Shown here: piece by piece, positions 38,380 to 51,056 of the stretch | How positions within the stretch are numbered: position 1 is the first letter of the stretch | Layout of the letters: every line of letters starts with the position of its first letter | NCBI GenBank assembly: GCA_016630905.1 | Contig: WBMQ01000001.1 | Coordinates: 248,001-312,000 of the forward strand | Source: Capillidium heterosporum | Taxonomy: Eukaryota > Entomophthoromycota > Entomophthoromycetes > Entomophthorales > Capillidiaceae | Reading direction: 5' to 3' | Length of the DNA stretch: 64,000 nucleotides | Program-made: the position numbers and the translations under genes | The notes under the pieces: model-generated | Database searches by the model: none | Told to the model about the DNA's origin: nothing | What the model saw: only the letters and a program-made list of their open reading frames with translations

Positions 38380-40533
38380 TTCGAACTCTTTTCCAATTTG
38401 ATTACTAAGTTGCGACCAAACACTACAAAGGTTGAGTTGAAGTTGACACCTGCTGTAACGATAAATGTGATGAAGGCTATCTAGTTACTAAAAGCAAGCC
38501 CATATCTTTTGCTATAAAGGTTGTCTTTGCTTGCACTATCCACTCCTAATTTTAGTAAATTTCTTTAATTGCCTTGGGACATAAACCTTTCAAAAAAGTT
38601 TGTTTTATAAATACCAACTTGGTAAATTGAAAAGTTTACCACACCACATCTAATAATCCAGTCTAGAAGCGACAAATAAATTCCAAATTAAATCCATCAT
38701 GGATTAAGTTGACGTTTAATAAAGTATGCATTTAATTTAGAATTTCAGAATATCTTTGTGTATCAAAGGTTTAGCAAGTTGTCATAAGTGATTAGATTCA
38801 ATAGATATTAGGACATAAGCTCTAGTTACAACTTTTATTGGATTTGATCCCTCGTAGTTACTTTTATATATGACTACTATCTATATAAATCACTATTTCA
38901 AAAAATAGTATGCATTGGATCTAACATTTGGAACCTTACCTTCAATCAGTTATCACCATCATACATGGTTTTATATACGTGTTGGAAACTCCACAGCAGC
39001 TTCCTATAATAAAAATAGTCCGTAGAGCGGAGGTAGTATATCCTTGACGTTGCTTGAATATTAAACTATATTTGAATAGGCCTACTGCTCTGATTTTCCA
39101 ATAAGCAAATAGACATTGGGCTCAATGAACTATCTTTACTATATTTTCGAGCTATAAGGTTTTCTTTTTAAGTTTATACATGAAATAAGGATATTTATTA
39201 ACTTTAATCGGAGGAATATGCCCATAGAAGCATACATACCAAGGGTAGTGTATATACAAGTGCAAATAATACTCAATTTCAAGAGTATATGATGATGTAC
39301 TTTAAGGGTATATTAAACAGCCTACAATAGTCAATATAGTTTTTAGTATATAGTACAATCATCGGCGCATGAAAATCAACTCACAATAAGTATTCTCTAG
39401 TTAGCCAATTATATCTTTTAGTATTTCAAATTATTAGAGCTCTTAAATGTGAAGCACATTATTTTACCTCCACAAGTTGACAGTTGTACTGTAATCTGCA
39501 CAAATGAAAACCTTGTACCTTCTAAAGATAATATATGTATTAACTTAGAATTATCCTATACCTATCTTAAGAAATGTGGTAATGGCTATAGCCCATATAA
39601 AGTCTGTATAGAATGAGAATCGATCCAAAAACTCACTCTCTAAACTGCCAGTAATATAGTTTTGAGAATCTAACCCTGTTTCTAATCTTGAAGACAACTC
39701 CTTCGATAATGACCCAAAGAAAAAAGGGCTTTACTCGGGTATGTGCCCTATCATCTTACATATCTGTATGAAGCCCTTCTTTTAATTGAACTGCTATAAG
39801 AGGAGTTACAACAGTAGGCCTTGGTTTGGTCAAGAAATTGAACCTGTTGCATCAGTTTGGAAGTTTCTAATTTAGTGACTTTTAAATATCAAAATTATTT
39901 TGGAACAGGGACAGTCATAAAATCAGTGTGTCTAAATAAAAAACTCGATATATATTGCATTCTAATATATGTATAACTAAGCTAATGAATTATATAATGG
40001 TTGAATATACGCTTTGGAGACAAACTATAGTACTAAAAGCTATATGGTATTAAAGAGCAAAGGTCAAAACTTCAAAAAGTACTTTATTACAACTCCAGCA
40101 ATTTTTAACTAATGATGCTTTACTGTAAATATGTAAAAGAAAGATTTATTAAAAAATATCCTAAATCCTACAGAGAAAATTTGGGAAGAAGCACAAGGTC
40201 AAGTGAAGTAAAAGGAAGTGGATGGCAGAGCAGTTTGAAAAAGTAATTCTAAGTGGTGGTTCATGGTTCGAAAATTGGGGAAGGGGTGGAAGGAGATGGA
40301 GGTAGGAATGGAAGAGGGAAGGGGATGATCAATCTCAAATTCACTTTAAAAAGCTGAAAGTGGTAGACAAATTTAAAATCAGGAGCAGCTGGATACAGTC
40401 TACCTACATATCAAAGGATAAGAAAGGTAAGTGCACCAATTAGTTAATACAATCAGGTTACAAAGAAGCAGATCCTGTCAAATTTATAGCACAGTCATAT
40501 TTCAAGATAAAAGCACATCCCACGAGGTCAAAC
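38380..40533. other. 2.1-kb intergenic region, no gene seen
   Basis: AT-rich throughout, no frame with coding character. Confidence 0.6.
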
Positions 40534-42233
40534 TCAAGCGCTACCTTCACCCTCACGTACTAGGGACACATAGCTGGAGCCGGGATCAGCACCCTGGTCG
40601 TCGGGTCGTTCTGGTTTCACCTCGACCGCCTTCTCCTTGGTAGTGCCACTCCGCCTACAGACGGGACAGTTATTGACACCCTGGGTCAACCACTTGTCGA
40701 TGCACAAGGTGTGATAAGCGTGTTGGCACTTGAGAATACGTAGTTTATCTTCGAATTCAAAATCACTGAGGCAGACAGCGCACCGGCCGCCATTCAGCAT
40801 GTTCAAGCCGCTAAATCCAGGCAGAGACTCGTTGTAAACAACCTCGATCAGCTGGTCATCAATCGCTTCCTGAGTGGTGGTGGGAGGACGGGCTGGGCCG
40901 AGGAAGGTGGTCAAAGCCATGAGCTCCTCGTAAGTCGGGTTCTCCGACAACGCCGTTGTCAATATGGGATGGTTCTCGGGGTAGGTCGAACCGATGACGT
41001 AGATGACCCAGCTCTGACGGGACCGTGGGCGCGTACCGTCAGTAGCTGTTTCCGTCTCGGTCGCTTCGGCAGATTGAGATCCTTGCGATGGAGTTGCTAC
41101 TGGGTCAGTGGGCTGCTGGCTCTGGGGCTGAGATCCAAGAGTAGCTTCTGCTTCGGTTTCTAGTGGTCCTGATTCGGATCGAGGTCGGAAGGGAACGCTA
41201 CGAATACCAATGATGAGTACTGGAATCATGTTCAAGGTAGGGTTGGCCCCATCCTGGTTGGTGTTTTCGGCATTGGGATCGTTAGGGGTACTCATGCGGT
41301 AAACTCGGTAGGCAGCATTATCTTGGGTGTCATTCTCGCGTTGGGAGCCAGCCAAGAGATCCAGCCTAGGGACATCGGGATTTTCATCGTTAGTTACCTG
41401 TAAGTTGGCCAGCAAATTGTCCATGAAGGAGTTGGCAGAACGTATTGAATTTCCAGTCTCACTTTCGGTGCGCTCTTGCTGCTGAGCAGTCCTTTGGATG
41501 GCTAAGCCGGCGGCATGGAGGACACGGTTAAGGATGGTGGCGCTACGCTCAGTTTCGGTTGGGGCAGTTTGACTAGGCAGCTGGTTCATAAAGCGCTCGC
41601 GGATAGACTGTGACATGTTGCGTAAGCTGGGAGTGTCCCTCAGGTATCTATCTCGGAACAAGTTTGCCATCTCACGGGATCGCTCAGCGTCGTCACCGGA
41701 AGCAGGTGTTTGATTGAGTCTAATGGGGCCATCAAAGGGGGCGATGGCTACGTTTGGGTTCGCGTTTGCATCGGTTTCAGGGGCTGGTCTCTGGATTTCA
41801 GGAACTAAAGGCAAGGGTGGTCCCCGGAAAATGTTCTCCAACTCGGTATAATTTTGTGCATTCTGCCTCGCCCCAACTCGTCGCTAAAAATCATTAGAAC
41901 ATTGTAAATTTGTAAACACACCGCTATATCTTCAGTCAATCGGCGTAAATTTTGGCGTTGCATGCGTACGACGTTGACTCCTTGGCCTTCCCTGCTGGCA
42001 AAGTTGGCGAGATTAGCATTGTGTTGGGTGAGGTGCTCCCTAAGCGTCGAAGGTAGTTCGTAGGGGTTTCCGGTTGGTAGATTCCTCCTCCGGTTGTTCC
42101 GAACCGAGGAACGGCTTGGTCGCCCACTGTTAGCTCTATCTTGCTCGGTGGGAGTTGAAGGGTTCTCAGCATTCTCCTGTTCAAAGTTATCTTCCTCTTC
42201 TTCCCCACGTGCACCTGAAAAAGTTTGACCCAT
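40534..42233 (-). CDS. RING-H2 E3 ubiquitin ligase, possibly N-myristoylated
   Basis: Two exons (42233–41922 and 41883–40534, 38-nt intron) give 553 residues. The N-terminus MGQTFSG fits the N-myristoylation pattern (Gly2, Ser6). A long disordered region rich in Glu, Asn, Gln, Thr and Pro follows. Near the C-terminus sits a C3H2C3 RING: CAVCLSDFEFEDK…CQHAYHTLCIDKWL…CPVC. A charged ~35-residue tail ends the protein. The RING would recruit an E2 enzyme; the substrate is unknown. The coding DNA is visibly more G+C-rich than its neighbours, consistent with strong codon preference. Confidence 0.85.
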
Positions 42234-43311
42234 CTTGTAAAAGCTGTCTAAATGAAAATTATAGTTTAGATGAAGTTGCTGATGAAAAAAAGGAATCTAT
42301 AGCTGCTCGATTTAAACAAGTGGGTTGTTTAGTTTCAAGTCTAAAATATATAGATAGATAACTGGCGTTCAACCCGGTTAACTTCAAAGTTCGAAAATAG
42401 GAAACATACTGACCGCTTAGTTCTCCAATAACTAGACCCTGAAATGGTGAGCTTTTGAGTTATGAAAGCAAGGTCGTTCAATTTGACTTTTTATTTGAGT
42501 TCTGTTGGACTGAGTGCTTGGTTTGCTCCAACCATTTCCCTCAAAATTAGGCTTTTAGTAATTGAGGTAACAATTCGGCTGCTTATGGCAAATTGGGATT
42601 TGGATAATTTGGTGGCATAGCCATTCCACAGGCGATGACTCTTAAGCTTTTTACTTCGACAGAATGGATACACTGACCAATTAACAGAAGCGTATCTAAA
42701 GCTTGACCAGGCTGCATTGATGTCCTGTCGTGTTTTTGTAAGAGTAGCGGAGCTAGAAAAATTATCACCTAAAGTGTTGTGTTGATTGCAGATATACAGG
42801 ATATTTAGCCATTTAGCAACGTTTAGCCTTGATGGTATCAGAGTATTTGGCTTATTCTTTTGTGGTCTCAGCCATCTTTCCTTGTTCTTAAATATTGGCA
42901 ATAGCATTTGAGGGATATATATCAAATAATAGAGTATATTGCCTTTCCAAAAATTCAATAGATGGCTATATTCTGAGAATGGAAGGTTTAGTATACATTT
43001 ATAAGCTACTGTAGTACATATTTTTAATTAGCATCACTTTTATAAGCTTCTATACCTTTTCTATACTGTTTTCTAGAAACATCACTCCAGATCCTTGTTT
43101 TATGGATTGGTTGTTGGGTGGAAATAGTTTTCCCACAGCTCTAGGCTTTAGTAGGATTATGGTTATATCGCCACTATTGTTTATGATGGATATCTTACTC
43201 TGATAAATATAGATATATCGATAGGAAATTAGATTGGAGGTCATTTTAACAAATTGGCGTTTGATTAGACTTCAAGTGACGTAAAAAACTTGACCAATTA
43301 CAATCTCAATC
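42234..43311. other. intergenic, possible relic frame
   Basis: A 155-codon minus-strand frame at 42491–42958 has some resemblance in pattern to the C-terminal part of non-LTR reverse transcriptases (DINAAWSSFRY…KKLKSHRLW) but is too weak to call. Otherwise no gene is seen. A CRE/ATF-like TGACGTAA is at 43277–43284, just before the next gene. Confidence 0.35.
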
Positions 43312-45199
43312 ATGTTATACACCAATTCCTTTTATCAAAAAGCGCCTTTATCGACAACTACAAGCCAACAAATCGAAATGAGGGAGAGCAGTGGTCTAGC
43401 ATACAAACAAAGATTTCGTAGTGAAGTAGGTAGGTTAACAAACAAGATAGACAACTTGGAAGCATTGGTAAATTCGACGATAAGGCACCTCGACTCAATA
43501 ACGCGAACCAACAACACGCCAAATACTCGAAATATAGACCCCAATCTACTGGAGTTGAATCGATATTTAGTTTACCTCAGTTTTAAGTTGAAAAGCAACA
43601 AAAGGATAGAAGATTTATCCGAAAACTTGGCCCAACAGACCAAAGCCTATTTAAAGCAACATGCTGATTTTCACATAATTACTCGGATCGGATACAGCTT
43701 AGAATTTAGCTTGAATAATGCCAACAACTTAGGTCTCCTCTACCAAAACTTTCTATATATATTCCCCAACTTGGATAAATTTAATATATTTTTAGATACC
43801 CAACGACTTTATAGTTTATTAAAGGATGAAGATACAAGTCTGTTAAAAGTAACTTTAATTTTGATACTGCTTCACTTTTCGTCCTCAAATTTCAAAGCAA
43901 ATTTCGAGTATTTGGCGATACGATGTAGAGGTTGGTTGAAGATTCTGTTGGTCGATAGTTTAAATATCCTCAACATCGACAATGTCAAAGCTTACCTGCT
44001 GACGAGCCTGTTGTTTTTGGGATTCAGCTGCTTGAAAACTCGAAGGTATTTATGTTATGCTATAAGGTATTTTTTGTTCCTATAAATATATTACTTTATG
44101 ATTTAACATTATTGTCATTGTAAATAGGATGGCTAAAAGTTTAAACCTACATAAAATCGAACTAATCGACATAAACAAAGCCAATTCTATTCAACTCGAT
44201 TCACGAAAGGTATGGGAAGCTATAGTCTTGACAACCTATATATTCAACTTCACCAATCAACATACACAGCCCATCGAAATCGAATCCAAGTATTCAAACT
44301 TAGTTCTGTGCAACAAATTGATTGTACCCAACATGCCCAACTTAAACAGTAAAAAGAGAGACAAGGACAAGGGCGTAAATTTGGAAAAGCTAAATGTCCC
44401 GTTGAACTTGGGTAAGCAAACTTTGAACGCTTTCCTATACTTGATGCAGCTGAAGTCCAACTTAAAAGCCAGCTTGAGCACCAGTGCCGATTCATACCTT
44501 TATTACAATAGTTTCAAGATCCCTAATGGCAAATTTCTAAAAATTGATAAGGATTTGGACCTATCACTACTCAAAGTGCAGCTGACGAATTTTCCCATCT
44601 TCGACAATGGATATACGGGCTATTTGAATAGCGTAGAGTTTAGAAATATAGTCACGACTCGGATCATGGTACTGAATTTCAAACTTTTGAACTACTTTAC
44701 CAGTTTAGATTTGGTTTCAAGGCCTGTAATCATCGATATCAGCAAGTATAAAAGTATAACGATGGACGCTATACTAGTATGCCAAAGCTATTTCCATTTG
44801 ATATTTAGTACTTGGTTTCCTTTATATTTCCATACCTTTGCTATCAACCGGATGATGTTCTACATTCCCAAGCCGATTAGCAGTATGAATTTCAACAAGC
44901 TAAAAGACTTTGACATTCCCATCAACAACTTTACATTGCTGTTTAGGGTAGTTGCCAACCTACTGTTCAATTTAGATAATCAAAGTTTATATTTCAGATG
45001 CTTGGAAGATAATCTATATAGAGGTTTGATACTAGTTAAGCGAACTTTGGCTATCAAGATCCGATTTAAGGATGGTAGTGAGTTGGTCGATGATACCGAT
45101 GTTGAAGAACTGAGGAATGTATGGATGAGTCTGATAACTGACTTGAACAGTTTTAGTTTAGGGGATAGGTTCAATACGTTTCAAACCGAGTTTTTATAA
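43312..45199 (+). CDS. fungal MHR (Fungal_trans-like) protein without a zinc cluster
   Basis: Two exons (43312–44066, 44128–45199; 61-nt intron) give 608 residues. The region around the splice has the regulatory-domain pattern of Zn2Cys6 factors: KAYLLTSLLFLGF…RRYLCYAIR|MAKSLNLHKI, then DSRKVWEAIVLTTYIFNF. Near the N-terminus ERRLxxLE-like sequence (RSEVGRLTNKIDNLEALV) resembles the linker/coiled coil that normally follows a zinc cluster. No cysteine cluster lies before it, nor in the ~100 bp upstream in any frame. It may be a factor that lost its DNA-binding domain, or a first exon may lie further upstream. TGACGTAA sits 28 bp before the ATG. Confidence 0.65.
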
Positions 45200-45602
45200 A
45201 TAAATTGCTGGAGTATTATATATTTAGGAATATATTTTCAGATATTATGGTTATTGATATAGATGATTGATGAGATACATCATAACATTACTGTATTTAC
45301 ATTGTATTTTTGGTATAGTTTGATATGTATTATGCTGAGAATCTTAAATCTAAATATTGAGGAGGGCTGCAGTCTGACAAAATCAACTGTATATATCACT
45401 ATCGCAATGTAAAAACCTATCATCTTCAATTATTTTGTAAGATTAGTAATATTATTGGCTAAAATCAATACTTAACTGCCTGTCGAAACTTCAGTCAGAA
45501 AAAGAGCAGAAATATTTACTAAATGTCTGAATGGTGACGCTTGTTACTGAACAACAAAAAGGCTAAAAGAAACTGGAAAAGGTTCTTTAGATTTTCAGAA
45601 TT
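45200..45602. other. intergenic, no gene seen
   Basis: 400 bp of AT-rich spacer. Confidence 0.6.
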
Positions 45603-46560
45603 ATGGAATTGACAGAACTTCAGCTCAATAAGTTAAAATTTCAGGGCCATTTAACTGTTAGCCAAGGTAAATAAGCAACTACTTTTATTATATTTATATC
45701 TCCAATATCAATATAAAAAGGTTTGGATAGCGAAACTTGTTCTAGCCTGAGTTCAGAATGCTTCGAACTACTAAACCAAATCTACAACAATGACTTGGAT
45801 TTAATAAAGGATTTTGGTTGTATTTTAGGTAAGCCTCTTTTACTATAAATTAAATAACCATATTTTACAATAGAACCGTTTAACCCTTACTTTTTAACTG
45901 AAAATGAGATAAGCCTACCCTCCCATTTAACCTTTGAAAAGTTTGTCGATACAAGGACCCAACTGACTTTAAAAACCGAGCCAAAAGCTATTGAACTAAC
46001 TCTTGGTGTACTTGTTGACTTTGCCAAAAGAGTGTTAGAATCAGAAACGGTGTATCTAGTAATAAACTTATTTTATTCTATAATATAATAAATGTTTGTT
46101 TTGGATTTAGTTTAATGAACAGTATATAGTTAAGCCACCCAGCTTTATCAATAGCGACGATGCAGAAGGGAATAGTTCATTCCAATTACATACAGTAAGA
46201 TACATTTCTACATAAGCTAATAGTATACTAGGACAACCAATACTTACCAAAGCCATATCAAGCTGTTCAAAGTGTAGCTATTTGGATCCCATTACAAGAT
46301 ACAAACAAAGTAATCAGCCAAAATAGGCTATAAATTAACAAAATATGTAGGAAAATGGAGGGCTATACTTTAAACATGGTCAAGAAGATATAGATGAATT
46401 ACAAAGTCCAGCAGGTAGTCTAACTTTCATACTAGGAGCTACCGAACATGGCTCCTACAAAAATTCATCTTCCAAATATAGGTTGGTATACATGGTGCAG
46501 TTTGTAGGCAAAAAGTACAAAGGTATTGAACAGTACAGTCTAAATATCCCTACCTTCTGA
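45603..46560 (+). CDS. phytanoyl-CoA dioxygenase (PhyH) family protein
   Basis: Six exons (45603–45666, 45721–45828, 45874–46058, 46111–46194, 46232–46309, 46351–46560) give 242 residues. It is an Fe(II)/2-oxoglutarate oxygenase. The metal triad is readable: H146 and D148 in QLHTD (split by an intron between HT and D) and H206 in TEHGS, with R217 in KYRLVY for 2-oxoglutarate. VAIWIPLQDTNKENGGL is the typical PhyH core and GSLTFILGATEHGS the distal strand. PhyH proteins hydroxylate phytanoyl-CoA or small molecules; the substrate here is open. No peroxisomal targeting signal is evident at the C-terminus (NIPTF). Confidence 0.85.
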
Positions 46561-46637
46561 CCATCCTCCACATATCTCCAAAAAGCTAAATAAAAATATA
46601 GATTCAAAATACTAAAATAGTCCATTTATTTATAAAC

Positions 46638-46919
46638 TTAACCTTGACGCTGCTTGTGTTTAGGGTTCTCCTTACACTGGACATAAAGTCTCTTTCTACG
46701 CTTAACAAAGAAACATTTCTCACACCTCAACTTCAGACTGGACCGTACTTTGAAGCCGGCATTAGGTTGCAGAAGCAAATTGTTTTGCTTGGGCTTGAAA
46801 AGTAAGCTGGGAGTTTGGAAGAGTTTGGTGGTGTACGACTGCAGGTTTTGTCGGGTGAAGGTCTGAAAGAGCTTGGATAGGTTGGCTACCGGTTGGTACT
46901 TGAATAGTGTTTTAAACAT
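46638..46919 (-). CDS. RTC6: mitochondrial ribosomal protein bL36m
   Basis: A single exon of 93 residues. A basic, Phe/Gln/Thr-rich presequence (~1–55) precedes a complete bL36 core: [23 protein letters not shown] and PKHKQRQG. The zinc ligands C-x2-C…C…H are all present. This large-subunit protein of the mitoribosome is RTC6 in yeast and MRPL36 in animals. It is convergent with the PhyH gene, with stops 77 bp apart. Confidence 0.93.
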   Translation of the reverse strand: MFKTLFKYQPVANLSKLFQTFTRQNLQSYTTKLFQTPSLLFKPKQNNLLLQPNAGFKVRSSLKLRCEKCFFVKRRKRLYVQCKENPKHKQRQG

Positions 46920-47518
46920 CGTGCTCTAGTTGCGATATTTGACTGTTGTAGGTGTATAAGTTTGAAGTTGTCTATTTGAAAGTTTTGTGAAGAGAGTGGG
47001 TTGAAAAGGTAGTTGCTTTGAGCTTGGAAAATTTTTTGAGACCAATCACATGGATTTATTCTGTGAAGTGGTGAAGTCAAGCAAATTGGAGATTTTAGTT
47101 GATAACCAAATTATATATACTGGAAAGTAGCCTAACATCCTAAACATATTATCCTAGTGGTTTACCACTTTTAATATCTTATATTAATATATAGCACATT
47201 GAGTTTTACCTTGTAAAATCATTTTGCTTAAAACTTATTAGAGAACCCTCATTGGTGTTTTCTAATATCAAACTATTTCAAAAATATATGGATTAATACT
47301 TGCTAACTAGCCGTATATATACAGCATACATATACAATTGATTGTATATACCATATATCTCATCACCAACCTTCATCATATCATACACCTCTCCATCAGT
47401 ATCTCGAATTTCAAACCATTATTTTTCATCAAAAAATTGCACAATTAAGGCAAATTCCGATAAACTTGGAAAATGACGACAAACCAAAACTTCCCTTCTC
47501 AGATCAAAAATTCAAGTA
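46920..47518. other. divergent promoter region of bL36m and AOS1
   Basis: 600 bp of AT-rich DNA between two divergent genes; no further gene seen. Confidence 0.55.
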
Positions 47519-48823
47519 ATGGAGCACCAAGACGCCGACCAGAGCGATCAAATAACTTTAGCTGAAACAAAAGTTTACGATAGGCAGATACGGCTATGGG
47601 GTATGGATACCCAAATAAAGTAAATTTAATTGAGGTAATGGATACTTAAATTAATAACTTTAGGTTGAAGTCAGCCAAACTGTTGGTTATAGGTACCGAA
47701 GGTACCAGTATCGAATTTATGAAGAATCTAGTTTTAGCTGGTATAGGTCAAATAACTATAATAGATAGTCAATTAGTTACTGAAGAAAGCTTGGGTACCA
47801 ACTACTACATACAGGAGGAACATATCGATTTAAAGGTATTTTATATTCATTTGAATCTGGTATTTACATAAATATACATTTTTATAGAGAAATGAAGTCT
47901 GTAAGACACAACTACAAAGCTTAAATCCAAAAGTTCATATCGATTGCTACGATTTCATCCACCAAGTAAATTTGAAGGATTATCAATTAGTTTGTCAGTT
48001 TGAACTTGACTTGAATAAGATGGTAAATATGGATTTACTATTTATTTATAAAATAAACTAGATAAATGTCAACCAGTTATGTGCCGATGCCCATGTAAAG
48101 TACATAGCCGCTTACACTTTAGGGGAGCTAAGTTATGGTTTCTTTGATCTACTAAGCTTCGACTATGTTATGTAAAAATATTACCTTTTATACCATCTAA
48201 TTTAATTTAATTTAATTTAATTTTTATTTATAGACAAGAAGATGGTGTACTCCACAACAAGATATCCGAGTACTGCAGGTTAAAAGACTCCTTAAACCAC
48301 CAGGTTAGTGCTCCAACTCTGAAGAAGTTGCTGAGGGTGATATCCCCCACCTTAATTTCCATAATAAGTGCATATTCATATATATTATAATTTTAACACC
48401 TATTAGGCTACCTAAAACTAACCCAACGTCCTGATTTCGATAAAACAAACTTTAATGTCGAGCTGTTCTTTAGCGAGTACCTCAAAACTTTAAATTCAAT
48501 AACTAAAGGTACCTCTGAATTCTTGGAGCAGGTCGAGAAGAAGCTGGGGGACGAAGCTATTGTCAAGTAAGCTGATATAATTTTATCCTTAATTCTAATT
48601 TTTAAATAGGGACATTGGACGAAGTTTGAACAAGGTCATCCCTTCTAATGCAGCTTTGCTAGGTGGAGTTTTAGCTCAAGAGATCATCAAAATCTTGAGC
48701 AACAACGCCCCACCTATCGACAATTGGTTCCTGTTCAGCTTTACCGAAAGTAAGCTATTTTCATAGTATACAGCTGATTTATTTGGAATATTTATAGGTA
48801 CCGGTTATGTACACAAACTTTAA
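47519..48823 (+). CDS. AOS1: SUMO-activating enzyme subunit 1 (AOS1/SAE1)
   Basis: The non-catalytic half of the SUMO E1, which with UBA2 adenylates SUMO in the nucleus. Eight exons: 47519–47619, 47664–47835, 47888–48022, 48062–48171, 48234–48367, 48407–48566, 48610–48749, 48798–48823, giving 325 residues (yeast Aos1 347). Landmarks: YDRQIRLWGMDTQ at the N-terminus, LLVIGTEGTSIEFMKNLVLAG (degenerate Rossmann loop), ITIIDSQLVTEESLGTNY, and C-terminal SNAALLGGVLAQEIIK. The catalytic Cys domain is absent, as expected for this subunit. Length, the C-terminal GGVLAQE block and fit along the N-terminal half favour AOS1 over the NEDD8 subunit ULA1, which is much longer. The fourth intron carries a TTTAA repeat. 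Confidence 0.88.
48198..48226 (+). repeat. (TTTAA)n microsatellite in AOS1 intron
   Basis: About five tandem TTTAA/TTTAA-like units lie inside the 62-nt intron at 48172–48233, one of the longer introns of this gene. Confidence 0.85.
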
Positions 48824-49928
48824 GCCAAAAATTGATCTTGAAAAAATTACTATGCTATATAAAGGATTAATTTCCAATAACTTAAAATTTCGGTTATATT
48901 TATCTTGAAACTAATGGCTTATATGTGCGAAAGGTATAAAGAAAATTGATGGATTTATCTGTAAGGTTGTAAGGTATATATAGTGACGGTAAGAAGAATT
49001 TTCATCTAAGGCTTATCGATTAATTGATTAGTATGAGATGCTTCTAGTATAAAAGTAAACTTTATAAGGGCTATAGCAACCAACGTGCAAATATCTTTTA
49101 CTAAAGCCTTCTTGAATTGTTTATGTCATCTGAGTAAGAAAATCCCATTGTCCCAAACAGTGTATACATATTAATAACAAAGGTTTATATAGTGATCTGG
49201 TAATAGCAATAAGATAAATTGTAAACTTTTTATCTAAATCTTAAGCTTCAACTATACAGTTTTAAAAAAGTAACTTTAATAATAAATTTCATTAGGAAAT
49301 TTGTATACTTTTCCAAGTATTTTTTACGTATATCAGTGGTTGTGAACCTTCCATCACCAAAATGTACAAGCTAACTACTTTAGATAAATTTATAGGCCGC
49401 TATTATAGTAGAACTCAATAAGATGGCTAATATATAGTTGATACTAAATCGAAAAGACGTGAGAAGGAATAGTCACTCAAAGTTGAGCAGCAATCAAATC
49501 ACCTGCTTCATTTGTAATTAAGCCTACTTTGGTCTATGTCCTTATTAAATTGGTACTTGGTTGTATACTAGAAAACTTGATGGTAAGGAAAGATATGTTG
49601 AAAGTTGAAATGTGATCAAAGAAACCAAAATCTGTTGCTCTTAGTATCGAAGCCAGCACTTATTAATACGGGATATTGTAAAAAATAGATGAAAGTGTTG
49701 GTTAACATTACTACTATAGGTTAAAAATTTTAATGCAAGTCAATGATTTAAATGTTTGAGTTAGAAAACACATTATTAAACTAAATAGTTATCTACTATA
49801 ATCTATATCACTTAAAACATCGTTACTAAACCTAAAAATATAAGCCTAGCATTCTATATTGAGCAAAGTCAGTTCCAGTTTCAATCCAAGCGCCTTCACC
49901 CCATTTATTGCCCACCTACAAGCTCAAT
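48824..49928. other. convergent intergenic region, no gene seen
   Basis: 1.1 kb of AT-rich DNA between AOS1 and RPB5. Confidence 0.6.
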
Positions 49929-50837
49929 TTAAAGACACAATCTGTAGGTGAGGTAACGTCCAGCAGTTTCAGAGGACCTAGTAATTTTAACCACCTACCA
50001 GAATAGTATTGATAAATAATCAAAATGCATATAAATATAGATTACCTCTCCACGCTTCAATCCATAGTATCTAGCGATAGGGTCGGTCTGTTGAATTCTT
50101 GGTAGCTGGCTATCCTTCAAGTAGTACCGCTTCAACAAAGTTTCCTTCTCAGCAGCAGTTAGGACTTCGTGTTTAGGTACCAACTGGTGATTAGTGATGT
50201 TGACCTGTAACTCCTGTTCTTCGAAAACTTCAGCAAAGTATCTTGGGGCCGCTTGCTGCATCACCTATTGGAAATAAAATTGGTTGGTTAAATGAGTGAA
50301 CTTTCTGTATCTTTACTTTGTGAGCAGATGGTGTAATCTTACCGGGACAGATTACTATTAGGCGACGGACTTGTTCGTTCACCATGGCCTCCATAATACT
50401 TACAAATAGCTTCAATATAGCGAAAGAATAAAAAAAGTTACGTCTTGATAGGTCCTACACCAATGGAAGCTCCCTCCAAAAATCTAACAAACATCTTTTG
50501 GTTGGGGTCCAACTTGAAGTGTGCTGTAAAATCTAAAGCCGATTTGCTTTGAAAAAGTTGGCTTTTAGGTACAAGCTAAAATGAAAATTTACTTGATGGA
50601 TCCAGTTCCAAAACATAGACTACGGAAAATATCTTGGTCGATAGACTTGTAACCTTCTACGGTTGGATGGTCAATTAAATTGTAATCAGAAATCTCCAAC
50701 TTGTAGCCCTACAACAAATGTAAAACAAAAGCATTAATTTTTAAGAAAGTTTTAGAATTAATTACTCTGGCTTGGATCATGTCCAAAGTGTTGATGTAGA
50801 TACGGTAGATCTTGGCGAATTCTTTGGTGCTATCCAT
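49929..50837 (-). CDS. RPB5: RNA polymerase I/II/III shared subunit RPB5 (ABC27)
   Basis: Common subunit of the three nuclear RNA polymerases, in the jaw region that touches downstream DNA. It is spliced from six exons, with ATG at 50837 ([20 protein letters not shown]). Further pieces read [50 protein letters not shown], the C-terminal domain [20 protein letters not shown] / [22 protein letters not shown], and the last exon [20 protein letters not shown], stop at 49929–49931. Estimated length is about 210–215 residues, as in the family. The longest intron (~68 nt) has an earlier TTTTAG that is skipped. It is divergent from MCM10 by 219 bp. Confidence 0.92.
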
Positions 50838-51056
50838 CTTTCAATTCAATTCTTTTTACTCTACAAAAAAAACTAGTCCAAGTTAACACCAAGTTTAGAT
50901 AGCTGCTAGAACTAAAATTTGTACTTTGGAAAACTTATTGGTTGAAAATTACTTTTATAAACTTGAACGAAACGTCAAGTTTCAAAAACCAGCACTTCAA
51001 AAGCAAACAACTTCTCTATATGAACAAAACTACACAAAAGAAATAGGAAAAGGGAG
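50838..51056. promoter_or_regulatory. bidirectional promoter RPB5 / MCM10
   Basis: Only 219 bp separate the two start codons, so both promoters must lie here. No clear TATA box was identified. Confidence 0.6.

Noticed and set aside
42491-42958. 155-codon minus-strand frame with faint reverse-transcriptase-like pattern
   Set aside because: No catalytic YxDD motif, target-site duplication or poly-A tail is visible, and the similarity is impressionistic.
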